Assembly (NCBI RefSeq): GCF_963675165.1 | Contig: NC_087379.1 | Coordinates: 62,001-126,000, forward strand | From: Halichondria panicea | Taxonomy: Eukaryota > Porifera > Demospongiae > Suberitida > Halichondriidae | Direction: 5' to 3' | Length of the DNA: 64,000 nt | Shown here: piece by piece, positions 19,724 to 30,669 of the stretch | Position numbering within the stretch: position 1 is the stretch's first letter | Layout of the letters: each line of letters begins with the position of its first letter | Notes under the pieces: model-generated | Told to the model about the DNA's origin: nothing | Seen by the model: the letters and a program-made list of their open reading frames with translations, nothing else | Database searches by the model: none | Position numbers and translations under genes: made by a program

Positions 19724-21928
19724 CTAGGAAAATATTTGCACTCTATTGTTGCCACAATCAGACACATACACCACACCACACTGGTCTACTGCTATGCTAT
19801 AAGGACTGATGAACTGTCCTGGTCCAGATCCCCTTGATCCAAACGACTTGAGAAACACTCCCTCACACGTGAACACTGAGACACAATCGTTCCCATACTC
19901 CCCCACATACACCAGATCATCACTGTCTACACAGATGCTGACAGGACCGCTAAGTTCTCCATTTCCACTGCCTCTCATCACAAACTGCCTCAGATAGCCA
20001 CCATCGGGTGTGAAGACTTGCACTCGAGAATTATAATAATCAACCACATACACACAACCACTACGATCAGATGCAACGTCATCGGGATAGTTAAACTGTC
20101 CATTACCACTGCCATAGCTGCCGAACTTGCTCGAGAAGGTGAGGTCAGAGTTGAAGATGTGAAGACAGTGAGCACCGTTATCAACCACATACACCTTCCC
20201 ATTGACACTGTTGACACAAACACCAGAAGGATTGTTAAACTGTCCAGGACCATCGCCATGACTACCAACTGCTGCTATCAGGTCTCCTCCATGTGAGAAC
20301 TTCAACAGTCGACGATTATAACGATCCACCACCAGAATATTGTCATCACCGTCCACTGCCACACCACGAGGACTCCTCATCTCTCCAACAGCTGTGCCTC
20401 GAGTGTCTAATGTTCGCAGCTTGTCTCCTGTGGGGCTAAATATCGAGACAATACCAGCACCATCTTCAGCCACAATTATCTCCCCAGCTTGGTTGAGTGC
20501 CACTCCATAAGGTCTCTTGAGATCATTGATAGTCTTGATAACAGTTCCTAGTTTATCGATCGGAGTCTTGACTGCCACAGGGAATGGACTTCCTGCCACC
20601 TCCTCTCCACCCACTCTCACGATCAGCTCGCTGGCCCCGCCCACTATCGGCTGGTAGGAGATCTCGTACTCTCCCTTCCCTCGTTCCTTCACAACACATT
20701 TTGTGGCTTTGTCAGTTATTTTCGAGATAAATTTGGCTTCTGGCGGTGCTGAATTTTTGGGGGAGAGGAATCGACAATATGCAGTTACTTTTTGATCAGC
20801 GATCGCTTTTTGAGGAATATTAACACAACACAAGGCACCGAATTTCTTGCAATCTTTGACTAGCTGAGCAGAAGGCACAAAACAGGTGTTGGTTGTCTCA
20901 CGAGGCTCTAGGGTGTTGGGGTCAAAGGTGTCCACCAGCTCTCTCACTTGCTTCACCACACCTTGCTTCATCTTGAGCACGTCTCCTGGAGACCCGGTAC
21001 GAATGCTCTCCCTCACGAAATGCAGGCAGCTGCTACGTTGGGTTTGGAGGATCTCCACCTCCTCTCGCTGAGCAGAGAGGCTCTTGAGGTGTTGTTGGGT
21101 GTGGCATTCCAACTCCGCCATAAGCTCCCCCTCACGAGCATACAGAGCTTGATGGATCTCATCAAATTTCGAGTGGATATTGGTCGCAATTTTCCCTCCG
21201 TGTTCAACAATTTCAGCATGTCGTCCATCCAGATTGACGAGAGCTGTGTCAGTGGCCTCTAGCTGTTTCTCAACGGGTCCCAGGGAGTCCAGGATCTCTT
21301 TCTTGTGGCTCTCAAAGGTGTCGGCAATCACACAGTACTTGTGGTCTTTGTGTATTTGGACGGTGCAATGGATACAGATCAACTCCCCACAAGGTTCACA
21401 AAAAAGTTTCATATTTTCGTCATGTTTGGGGCAGCGAGGGGACGTCTTCTTTGGGGAAACCAAGCGAATCAAATCCCCCTCCACTTTTTCGATAGTAACC
21501 ACTTCGTGACCTTCGAACTCCTCCCATTCTTTGTGCATATCAGTACACTTCTCGCAGATGAACTTGGTGCATTGTCGGCAAAAGCTGGTGGCTTTACGAG
21601 TCGTTTTCACACATTTCTCACAGGCCAATTTCTGAGGCTCTTTCACCTTCTTGAGTGTTTCTTGGATGTCAAAGAGATGGTGTATATTGAAGGCAGCCTG
21701 GAGGCCACTCACACCAGTGGGGGGTAGGGGGGTGGGCCGGCGACACTTGGGGCATTCCAGCTGGCCTTGTCGATTGTGGGCAACTATATCCTCGAGACAA
21801 TGTTGACAGTAGACGTGGAAACAGGAGAGCAGTCGAGGGTTGGTGTAGGGCTCCAGACAGACTAGGCATGACAGCTGGTCCTCCACTTTGGAGAGAGCTT
21901 CTTGAGCAGCACTCGGCCTCTCAGCCAT
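19724..21928 (-). CDS. TRIM-NHL protein, paralogue T1 (734 aa)
   Basis: Same architecture and exactly the same length as A1: RING, two B-boxes, coiled coil, filamin domain, six NHL repeats. All RING zinc ligands are kept. It is the most divergent in the B-boxes: CEKCTDMHKEWEEFEGHE where the others have CDMCTTIHKEYEEFEGHE, and CIHCTVQIHKDH in B-box 2. In the propeller, loop pairs differ from A1 and T2 (for example M-RS-P against M-KI-P and M-EY-P; D-RY-N against D-NG-N and D-AG-N). From about residue 650 to the end it is the same as T2 except C725 for Y. The gene has the same 5' UTR intron (donor at 22073) and ATTAAA after the stop. There are no lesions, so it is probably expressed. Confidence 0.92.
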   Translation of the reverse strand: MAERPSAAQEALSKVEDQLSCLVCLEPYTNPRLLSCFHVYCQHCLEDIVAHNRQGQLECPKCRRPTPLPPTGVSGLQAAFNIHHLFDIQETLKKVKEPQKLACEKCVKTTRKATSFCRQCTKFICEKCTDMHKEWEEFEGHEVVTIEKVEGDLIRLVSPKKTSPRCPKHDENMKLFCEPCGELICIHCTVQIHKDHKYCVIADTFESHKKEILDSLGPVEKQLEATDTALVNLDGRHAEIVEHGGKIATNIHSKFDEIHQALYAREGELMAELECHTQQHLKSLSAQREEVEILQTQRSSCLHFVRESIRTGSPGDVLKMKQGVVKQVRELVDTFDPNTLEPRETTNTCFVPSAQLVKDCKKFGALCCVNIPQKAIADQKVTAYCRFLSPKNSAPPEAKFISKITDKATKCVVKERGKGEYEISYQPIVGGASELIVRVGGEEVAGSPFPVAVKTPIDKLGTVIKTINDLKRPYGVALNQAGEIIVAEDGAGIVSIFSPTGDKLRTLDTRGTAVGEMRSPRGVAVDGDDNILVVDRYNRRLLKFSHGGDLIAAVGSHGDGPGQFNNPSGVCVNSVNGKVYVVDNGAHCLHIFNSDLTFSSKFGSYGSGNGQFNYPDDVASDRSGCVYVVDYYNSRVQVFTPDGGYLRQFVMRGSGNGELSGPVSICVDSDDLVYVGEYGNDCVSVFTCEGVFLKSFGSRGSGPGQFISPYSIAVDQCGVVYVSDCGNNRVQIFS

Positions 21929-21937
21929 TGACACAAA

Positions 21938-22719
21938 ACTGAGGGGGGAGAGAAAAGGATAACAATAGGCTAAAAAGGGGGCGTGTCAAGCTTTATAATA
22001 ATAATAGCAAAGAATTCAAGCAACGAAAACTACAAACGAATGTATCAGAACGTGTACAATAATTATGCTCACCTTTAGAAAAGTGTTTAGTAGTAGAAAG
22101 AAAAGCTCAAAGCTTGGCAAAAGCAGCTATAGACTCACAGCTCTCACAGTGACAGGTCAGGTGATGCATGCACAACAATATTCATAGGATCAAAGTATTG
22201 ATTATGGTTAGACCATAATGGTACACACATACTTGTGGCTATATTGCCTAGCAACATTCTACACCCACTCTATTGCTAGCCCTCTGACCAGTTGCCTGAG
22301 ATACAGACAACACACACTCATACAATGTCACCCTCCATGTTAACAACACTCCATACCATGTTGAAATTGATCTCACATCATGCACCCAATGCACACACAC
22401 AAGATCACAAAATGTATTCAAATTCATCATAATATAAAATCAGCATACATACATACATACATACATACATACGGATGATAATCTCTATGTGTATAATTAT
22501 GTTAGAACACTCTTAATTGGGTCCATGAGATGCATGGTTGAGTGGACTCCATTGCCCCACCCACTCACACCACCGGCCTTCTCTTGTGGTCGGGATATTT
22601 ACGTATCAAAACTTTTCTTGCTAATGACAATAATCCAGTGTTGAAGGAATGAGCAATATATACAAGCTCAACAACGCACTAAGAGATTACTCAGCGAGAC
22701 AGAGACGAAACAATCAACA
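21938..22719. other. 5' UTR exon and upstream flank of TRIM-NHL T1
   Basis: Intron acceptor near 21938, non-coding exon ending at 22073, then a duplicated flank with an (ATAC)n tract at 22444-22471. No gene seen. Confidence 0.5.
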
Positions 22720-22907
22720 CTAGGCAATTATTTCCAAGTGCTCATTGTCCATCACAACCCAATGCCCATACAAGCAGCCTGAGACCACTTGTGTACAAGG
22801 AACAAACATCATTATTGAGAGGGATTGAGAATACACACATTGATTAAGAGTTGGTGCAACTGAAACCCAGCCTTCAAGAGAAGCTCTAAAACTGTTAGAC
22901 AGTGGAC
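22720..22907 (-). CDS. Orphan terminal exon, unit T1
   Basis: From a plausible acceptor (tctagcag) at 22907 a frame runs SLEGWVSVAPTLNQCVY, MMFVPCTQVVSGCLYGHW, NEHLEIIA-stop. The same peptide is intact in T2 (31444-31639). I do not recognise the family. No other exon of the same gene is visible upstream, so it is either a last exon of an unseen gene or another captured fragment. Confidence 0.4.
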
Positions 22908-22944
22908 CTGCTAGACCCAACCCACACACACCAGACCACCCCCT

Positions 22945-22945
<1 letters not shown>

Positions 22946-22998
<53 letters not shown>
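22946..22998. repeat. (CA)n microsatellite
   Basis: About 53 bp. In T2 the same site (31681-31815) has expanded to about 135 bp with a (CG CA)n core. Confidence 0.95.
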
Positions 22999-23000
<2 letters not shown>

Positions 23001-23770
23001 CATCAGTAATTAATTAGCAAATCCACATTGTCAGAACCAAGGTTAGATCTTACACTGATTGTACATGTATAGTAGCTACAAGCCACAGAACACCTAACAT
23101 AAGATGACACCCAGATATGAGAATCACAATCGCCATGGTATTAAAATTTAATGGCTGCAAAGAAAGAGACGAAATAAAAATATCCTCACAATGGAAAAAA
23201 GAGTCGTCACGTCACGTGGTTATATGTTGCTATCTTATCATTTTTTGCTGATCTTTAAAATCTTTCCCCGCTTTCATTTAAGTAAGTTTGATGTTTCTGC
23301 AGTAACGTATAGTACTTATGACTGACCAATGGCTGCCATAACTTGAATTCTGTTCCTTATTTTCTGTAAGCCTAGAAAGAGACCTTTCAAATGGTGTTAT
23401 CAAAGTTTATATTTGAGCTATAAAACTATTAGCCAAGTTGGCTACACCATGGATAATAGCCCATGGTCCAAGGTTGAAAATGACAGCCCTGACGAAATTT
23501 GGGATTGCAACACATCATTTTTTAACCTTATAGAAATCACAAAACGTTGACATTGGATCAGCGATAATAATTATTATACTACAAGTTATATAATGGTGGG
23601 GTTTTAGTATTCCCCCATTGCAAATAATTATCAGATTCCCGTTATATCCTGCAGCAAATTAAGACTTTTACAAGACCCAGAATTTCTTGCATATTGCCAT
23701 GCAGGGATAAATGAATGATAACAATCATGCATGGGAACATTCTATTGATAAGTATATTGCATAACAAACC
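22999..23770. repeat. Repeat-rich spacer of the T unit
   Basis: It contains a foldback-repeat copy (about 23330-23560, with ctagaaagagacctttcaaatgg) and AT-rich sequence, and is nearly the same as 31820-32580. No gene seen. Confidence 0.55.
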
Positions 23771-23880
23771 TCACGTGCTGTGAACTTGTAGAGGACAAAA
23801 TCTCTCTTGACCTGACACCACCAGTAGCAGGTAGAAGGTAGGCAGCAATCACTGCATCATCTTCCAGAGCTGTCAACTGG
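23771..23880 (-). other. Unassigned exon candidate, unit T1
   Basis: One frame is open: QLTALEDDAVIAAYLLPATG then REILSSTSSQH. A second reading starts after an internal tggtggtgtcag acceptor and gives VKRDFVLYKFTARE before a gtttgt. The region is conserved at 32592-32701. I cannot assign a family to either reading. Confidence 0.3.
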
Positions 23881-24258
23881 AGTGTGTGTGTGTGTGTGTG
23901 TGGGGGGTGGTGGTGTGGGTGAGGGTGTGCGTGTGTGTGGTGGTGGTGTGTGTGGGTGGGTGTGTGGGTGTGTGTAAATAATCAATAAAAATTATACCAA
24001 TGACCAAAGACTAATAATGCCTTAATTGTGTTCTTCTCCCTGTTCCAGTATAGCTACCTGGTAGAATGGTCGATTTATATAGCTCCCAACATAATTATTG
24101 TGTGTAAATACTGGAGAGACCTAAACTCACTCTAATTAGCCGAGTCCCTAGGCTACCATTTGTCACACCAGGCCGTTTATTTGTCATAATTATTATTTTC
24201 AGCACGTTAGTTTGGCATACAGGTGTCTTAGTTTTAAAGTAAGTTAACCACTTCTCAC

Positions 24259-24830
24259 CGATCAGCGATGATGATACTGCTCAATCTGATTGGCTGAGTG
24301 GACTGAGCCGTGAGCTCCGCCTCCCGAGAGCATCCAGACTCCTCTTCCAAATACAGCGGCTTCACTGACACTATGTCCGGTTTAATGCTCAACCTGTGTG
24401 TGTGGGTGGGAGTGTGTGTGGGTGGGTGGGAGTGTGTGTGGGTGGCATAATAATTATATGTGATCATTAATTATTTTTATTGCACTATAATTATATAATA
24501 ATTATTGGACGCTGGAATTCACCGAGCAATATTAAGCCATGTTAAAATTGTTTTTAGGCCTAAATCTTTGCACCAAGCTTAATTAACTATTGACTGTAAC
24601 TCAGGGTCACAGCTTGCACCAGTATCCCCCCTCCCCTACACACACAGTAGGTACACTGACCAAGAGAAGCAACCTTGAGGGGAGCTCAGAGTGAAGTTGA
24701 CCTTGACTCCAGTGCTGGAGGGGACATAGGGAAGTAAAACCACAGGTACCTTCAGCTTCCCCAGAGAGTTGGCTTTATGAAGGGAGCAGACAAGTGTGAG
24801 GACTGTGGCTGCTATCAAGGCTGCCTTCAT
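24259..24830 (-). pseudogene. NUP210-like exons 1 and 2 (signal peptide and first luminal segment), unit T2
   Basis: Exon 1 (24830-24661) encodes a signal peptide MKAALIAATVLTLVCSLHK, then KLKVPVVLLPYVPS and VNFTLSSPQGCFSW. Exon 2 (24393-24259) joins in phase (TG/G) as WLSIKPDIVSVKPLYLEEE, GCSREAEL, IRLSSIIIADR. Human NUP210 has KLNIPKVLLPF, VNFTLEASEGCYRWLS, PLGLDEQQCSQKA, RLTSIIFAED. Both exons are undamaged, the only such pair in the window. However, the next exon in transcription order is not the expected TGQTLRCD exon, so the piece cannot make a full protein. Classed as a fragment of a duplicated gene. Confidence 0.8.
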
Positions 24831-24985
24831 CTTGCATGATATCTAGTACAGTTTTCAGTGAGTCCACATGGCTTTCTGATCTCTGACCCCATAATTATGC
24901 AACACCCCCTCATCTTGAGCAGCCCCTCCCCCACTTTGTTTGCATAAGCTAACAAAATTAATAATAACACACTCATGCACCAATG

Positions 24986-25214
24986 CTAAGACTCAGAGTC
25001 CAATTGTTTGATGTGGTGTAGCACAGTGTCCATGGAGGGTCTGTCCTGAGGGGAGTGAGAGACACAGGAGGTGATGAGTGGGTGGAGCTCCGCCATACAC
25101 CTTCCATACTCGATAGCAGACCAAGAAATACAGCAGCTTCAGGAAATCTGGCATTCACCACTTCACAAGCAAGCACTCCAAAACTGTACACATCATCTTT
25201 GTCCATGCACGAGA
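24986..25214 (-). pseudogene. Stray last exon of an NHR-kinase, unit T2 (frameshifted)
   Basis: It matches 16322-16551 but one C is missing in gagctccgcc, so the frame changes after MEGVWR. It keeps a good acceptor. Like its siblings it lies between NUP210 exons. Confidence 0.7.
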
Positions 25215-25971
25215 CTGTGGGGGGAGGGAAAATAGGTTCAGGAAATTGCTCACATAAACATAAATAACACAATCTACAATTAAATAGACAGTAGTGTACA
25301 ACACAGGAATAGAGACAGTACTATCCAATGAGAGCTTAATGGATTGTGAATGACACTGTACAAGCTTGATTGCGTTGTAACTATAAATGGGAAATTGCAT
25401 GACCAATCTATTGAGCGAATTTCGCAATTCGTAATTGAAAAATCGCTGTATTTTAAACCCGATAATAATTATTATAGTACCAGGAGTTCATGCACTCCTG
25501 ATGTAGTACAAAATGGGATCATCATAATTATACACGTATAATAATTATTATTACAAGCCATGTACAAGACTATGTAGCTGGTACCCTACACAGGTTTAGA
25601 ATTTAATATCGCATGCATGCAGGCTGCTATTCCGTGAAAATTAAATCCGCGAAAACCTTTCAACGGTCATTCTACGAAACTTTATACCCTACCCGCTATA
25701 CGGTATACAGTACACACTGACAGTGGTGTGCCCGGAATATCTTAATTTTTCAAACCTCCATCTCATAAATGATCCTAGTAAACTATAGGCCTTATTCTGT
25801 GGGCACATCTCTGAGTACAAGGGTCAGAGAATAACGAGCAAATTAGGTACACAAATAAATTCTAGAGAATGGATTACAAATTTCCCAGCAAACCTAGTGA
25901 TGGATGACTATCAACACACCCACTACTTAACTGTAACTGTTTCCACATTAACCCCTTTGAAACGTACGTAC

Positions 25972-26102
25972 CTTCCTCGTCAAAAGCCTGCACATTGAAA
26001 TGTTCGGCTCCTCCCCCAACAGCAGCTCCCTCGTACGAGTTGTGGTCTCAATACTCTCAATTGAGGCTACAAATACGTCACAACGCAGTGTCTGCCCCGT
26101 GG
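25972..26102 (-). pseudogene. NUP210-like early luminal exon, unit T2 (frameshifted)
   Basis: Same exon and same one-base loss as in T1, so the lesion predates the T1/T2 duplication. The adjoining GT tract (26108-26203) is the longest version. Confidence 0.7.
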
Positions 26103-26107
26103 CTGCG

Positions 26108-26130
26108 TGTGGGTGTGGGTGTGGGTGGGT

Positions 26131-26199
<69 letters not shown>

Positions 26200-26203
26200 T
26201 GAT
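26108..26203. repeat. (GT)n microsatellite
   Basis: About 96 bp with GGGT variants at both ends; 78 bp in A1 and 58 bp in T1. Confidence 0.95.
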
Positions 26204-27066
26204 AAAGTTATGGCCGTTCAACAACCCCATCAGTTTAATCAATGGTTCGAGGACTGCATGTTTACGTTGCCAAAACTTGAATTCAGTGGATCATAATTAT
26301 TTCAACGATTTTCTGATTTTGTGTAAGCTTAGAAAGAGACCTCAAAGTTCATTACTTCCGAAAAACAACAAATTCTGGCTGCAACAAAATTTTAGAACGA
26401 AAAACATAATTTGAAAGGTCTCTTTCTAAGCTTTCAGAAAAAAGTATCGTGAGAGTTTTGACATTAGATCAACGGAACTAAAGTTATGGCTATTGAAAGA
26501 TGTTCAACTACCCCTCCCCTGCATGCTAAGTCATCAATTTCGGCCATTTATTGCTAAACAGGAGATTAGAATGGAGTGTGCGTGGGAGTTGGATAATCCT
26601 CTTTATGAGCTCCTAGCAATACATATTGCATAATGTACGGTATCTCCGTTTATCAAAGTGAGCCGTGTTTTTGGTATCCACGGCTACCACTAGGGACTTC
26701 CCCTTGGTCCTAGTGGTGAGCAATCCCCTCCACCTCACAAGACCATTCAGTCACCTGATATAAAAAAAATTTGAATTATACAACTGTCTACTACACTTTT
26801 CTTTGATGCAAATGTTTGTATGAACTGTTCTTACGTGCACTTTGTACACTATAAATATTGGTACAGCTCAGGATAGTGACGTTGAACCTATAGCGGTAGA
26901 GCAGTTTTCATTTTTGTATGATGCTCTACAATACGAAAAATACGAACATTTCTACCTCACGTAAATTACTCGCTATACGGTAATTATTATTACAAGCCAT
27001 GTACAAGCCTATGTAGCTGGTACCCTACACAGGTTTAGCTCTCAACAAGCTAGCTAGCACACTCAC

Positions 27067-27216
27067 ATTCAATTGGTGCTGGTATTTGAACTCTGTTTGG
27101 GGGTCCCAGAGAATGACGAGGTGTTTGGGGGTCACTTGCACTGGGTCGTTGATCTCCACCACCTGGTGCTTGGTTATGAGGGTCGGGAGGTCATGAACCT
27201 CACCAGTGTCTGGGTG
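27067..27216 (-). pseudogene. NUP210-like middle exon, unit T2
   Basis: Same 50-codon exon as 4448-4597, with conserved splice borders and no lesion. Confidence 0.7.
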
Positions 27217-27383
27217 CTGCAAACAGTCAAGTAACTCAATGACGTTATCAGGAATGATCAGAGCCGTGGGTTATAGTGAGGGCGCCCTTGTTTAGAGGGT
27301 GATTGAAGAGCAGTATTTCATTAGACGTCAGTTCTGGTGGATTGCGAAGGAGGAGAGAAAGAAAGAAATTGACACTCAGGGAG

Positions 27384-27434
<51 letters not shown>

Positions 27435-27899
27435 GATAAGTACAGTATGGTGTGCAGTATAATAAAGAATTACATGTACTGTGTACTAGTATACACGTTG
27501 CATGCAGTCAACACAATTCCACCAACCTTATGATACTGGGATACCAGACTACATTATGTTCTGGTGGTACAATTTCAATGGTTTTATGAAGCTCTATAAA
27601 ATAGCACAATCAACCCCCACATTATGAGCAACAAAATGTCAGAAAAAGACCAGGACTGTAGTCCATGGTATTTAGCTGAAATCTGGCTATAATTATGATC
27701 AATTTTAAGCATACCAAATGAATGAGCTCCATTTAACTTAAAAAAAGCTCCCATAACTTTCAGAAAATTGAAATCAGACTACCGAAATTCAAGTTACAGG
27801 TTCTCAAAGTGGTACAGCCACCACTGTACACATGTAACTCTTATAGGAACTTCTATCAAAGTAATGGTATGCTAAAATCAGTGGCAAAAGTTGTCCCCC

Positions 27900-28280
27900 T
27901 CAACAACACACTTACTATCTGAGTCCTTGTGTTGTAGTGAGGAGGTCTGGGGGTGGGTAGAGCATTCTGATTGGACGATCACCACGTACATTGAAGTTCC
28001 AGTCCGGTGACCCTTGACCTCTGTGAGTGGAGTCTCCCCACTGTCGTATTGGTCAGCTCCAATGAATACTGCTCTGATGGCATGGTGATGACCTCTAACC
28101 TCCCATACTTCCATCTCTCCACCCGAACTCGACAAAGGACAGTGGAAGAATGTACACATCCATGGAGGGTTGTAGAATCATGTTCTCAATGACTAGTAGC
28201 TTGATGATATCAGGCTCCACCCCCTGTCACGCCCTCTCCCTCAGACGGACCTTGACCTTGGCCGTACCAGTTTTGACGCC
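27900..28280 (-). pseudogene. NUP210-like fused exons, unit T2
   Basis: Same structure and same frameshift as 19180-19570 in T1. Confidence 0.65.
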
Positions 28281-28455
28281 CACCACCAGCACCATGGAGA
28301 CCCTGCAGCGGAGGGGATACTAAAGGTACGACTATAACAGGAGAGACTCAGTACACACGTACACAAGGACAGCATGGGCAAAGAATTCACTGGTTTCAAT
28401 TTCAATATTCATTAGCAATGTTACAATAACTCAACAATTTAATAACAAAAATAAA

Positions 28456-30660
28456 CTAGGAAAATATTTGCACTCTATTATTGCCATAATCAGACACATA
28501 CACCACACCACACTGGTCTACTGCTATGCTATAAGGACTGATGAACTGTCCTGGTCCAGATCCCCTTGATCCAAACGACTTGAGAAACACTCCCTCACAC
28601 GTGAACACTGAGACACAATCGTTCCCATACTCCCCCACATACACCAGATCATCACTGTCTACACAGATGCTGACAGGACCGCTAAGTTCTCCATTTCCAC
28701 TGCCTCTCATCACAAACTGCCTCAGATAGCCACCATCGGGTGTGAAGACTTGCACTCGATAATTACCAGCATCAACCACATACACACAACCACTACGATC
28801 GGATGCAACGTCATAGGGAGAGTCAAACTGTCCATTACCACTGCCTTTACTGCCGAACTTGCTGGAGAATGTGAGGTCAGAGTTGAATATGTGAACACAG
28901 TAAGCACCAAAATCAACCACATACACCTTCCCATTGACACTGTTGACACAAACACCAATCGGATTGTTAAACTGTCCAGGACCATCGCCATGACTACCAA
29001 CTGCTGCTATCAGGTCTCCTCCACGTGAGAACTTCAACAGTCGATGATTACCAGCGTCCACCACCAGAATATTGTCATCACCGTCCACTGCCACACCACG
29101 AGGATACTCCATCTCCCCAACAGCTGTGCCTCGAGTGTCTAATGTTCGCAGCTTGTCTCCTGTGGGGCTAAATATCGAGACAATACCAGCATCGTGTTCA
29201 GCCACAATTATCTCCCCAGCTTGGTTGAGTGCCACTCCATGAGGTCTCTTGAGATCATTGATAGTCTTGATAACAGTTCCTAGTTTATCGATCGGAGTCT
29301 TGACTGCCACAGGGAATGGACTTCCTGCCACCTCCTCTCCACCCACTCTCACGATCAGCTCGCTGGCCCCGCCCACTGTCGGCTGGTAGGAGATCTCGTA
29401 CTTTCCCTTCCCTCGTTCCTTCACAACACATTTTGTGGCTTTGTCAGTTCTTTTCGAGATAAGTTTGGCTTCTGGTGGGGCTGAATTTTTGGGGGAGAGA
29501 AATCGACAATATGCAGTTACTTTTTGATCAGCGATTGCTTTTTGAGGAATATTAACACAACACAAGGCACCGAATTTCTTGCACTCTTTGACTAGCTGAG
29601 CAGAAGGCACAAAACAGGTGTTGGTTGTCTCACGAGGCTCTAGGGTGTTGGGGTCAAAGGTGTCCACCAGCTCTCTCACTTGCTTCACCACACCTTGCTT
29701 CATCTTGAGCACGTCTCCTGGAGACCCGGTACGAATGCTCTCCCTCACGAAATGCAGGCAGCTGCTACGTTGGGTTTGGAGGATCTCCACCTCCTCTCGC
29801 TGAGCAGAGAGGCTCTTGAGCTGTTGTTGGGTGTGGCCTTCCAACTCCGCCATAAGCTCCCCCTCACGAGCATCAAGAGCTCGACGAATCTCATTAAATT
29901 TCGAGTGGATATTGGTCGCAATTTTTCCTCCGTGTTCAATAATTTCGGCATGTCGTCCATCCAGATTGACGAGAGCTGTGTCAGTGGCCTCTAGCTGTTT
30001 CTCAACGGGTCCCAGGGAGTCCAGGATCTCTTTCTTGTGGCTCTCAAAGGTGTCGGCAATCACACAGTACTTGTGGTCTTTGTGTATATGAACAAGGCAA
30101 TCTCGGCAAATCAACTCCCCACAAGGTTCGCAATAAAGTTTCATTTTCTCGTCGTGTTTGGGGCAGCGAGGGGACGTCTTCTTTGGGGAGACCAAGCGAA
30201 TCAAATCTCCCTCCACTTTTTCGAGAGTAACGACTTCGTGACCTTCGAACTCCTCGTATTCTTTGTGTATGGTCGTACACATATCGCAGATGAACTTGGT
30301 GCATTGTCGGCAAAAGCTGGTGGCTTTACGAGTCGTTTTGGAGCATTTTTCACAGGCCAATTTCTGAGGCTCTTTAATCTTCTCGAGTGTTTCCTGGATG
30401 TCAAAGAGATGGTGTACATTGAAGGCAGCCTGGAGGCCACTCACACCAGTGGGGGGTAGGGGGGTGGGCCGGCGACACTTGGGGCATTCCAGCTGGCCTT
30501 GTCGATTGTGGGTAACTATATCCTCGAGACAATGTTGACAGTAGACGTGGAAACAGGAGAGCAGTCGAGGGTTGGTGTAGGGCTCCAGACAGACTAGGCA
30601 TGACAGCTGGTCCTCCACTTTGGAGAGAGCTTCTTGAGCAGCACTCGGCCTCTCAGCCAT
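28456..30660 (-). CDS. TRIM-NHL protein, paralogue T2 (734 aa)
   Basis: Third paralogue, again 734 codons with the same domain order. The B-boxes match A1 (CDMCTTIHKEY; CRDCLVHIHKDH), whereas the last 85 residues match T1. NHL loop pairs are again different: M-EY-P, D-AG-N, F-NN-P, D-FG-A, F-DS-P, D-AG-N. Upstream the frame stays open for about 18 codons through the intron (LSPLSF...), but a ctcccccctcag acceptor 10 bases before the ATG, as in A1 and T1, argues for starting at 30660. Predicted E3 ligase with a propeller ligand-binding face; ligand unknown. No lesions. Confidence 0.92.
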   Translation of the reverse strand: MAERPSAAQEALSKVEDQLSCLVCLEPYTNPRLLSCFHVYCQHCLEDIVTHNRQGQLECPKCRRPTPLPPTGVSGLQAAFNVHHLFDIQETLEKIKEPQKLACEKCSKTTRKATSFCRQCTKFICDMCTTIHKEYEEFEGHEVVTLEKVEGDLIRLVSPKKTSPRCPKHDEKMKLYCEPCGELICRDCLVHIHKDHKYCVIADTFESHKKEILDSLGPVEKQLEATDTALVNLDGRHAEIIEHGGKIATNIHSKFNEIRRALDAREGELMAELEGHTQQQLKSLSAQREEVEILQTQRSSCLHFVRESIRTGSPGDVLKMKQGVVKQVRELVDTFDPNTLEPRETTNTCFVPSAQLVKECKKFGALCCVNIPQKAIADQKVTAYCRFLSPKNSAPPEAKLISKRTDKATKCVVKERGKGKYEISYQPTVGGASELIVRVGGEEVAGSPFPVAVKTPIDKLGTVIKTINDLKRPHGVALNQAGEIIVAEHDAGIVSIFSPTGDKLRTLDTRGTAVGEMEYPRGVAVDGDDNILVVDAGNHRLLKFSRGGDLIAAVGSHGDGPGQFNNPIGVCVNSVNGKVYVVDFGAYCVHIFNSDLTFSSKFGSKGSGNGQFDSPYDVASDRSGCVYVVDAGNYRVQVFTPDGGYLRQFVMRGSGNGELSGPVSICVDSDDLVYVGEYGNDCVSVFTCEGVFLKSFGSRGSGPGQFISPYSIAVDQCGVVYVSDYGNNRVQIFS

Positions 30661-30669
30661 TGACACAAA

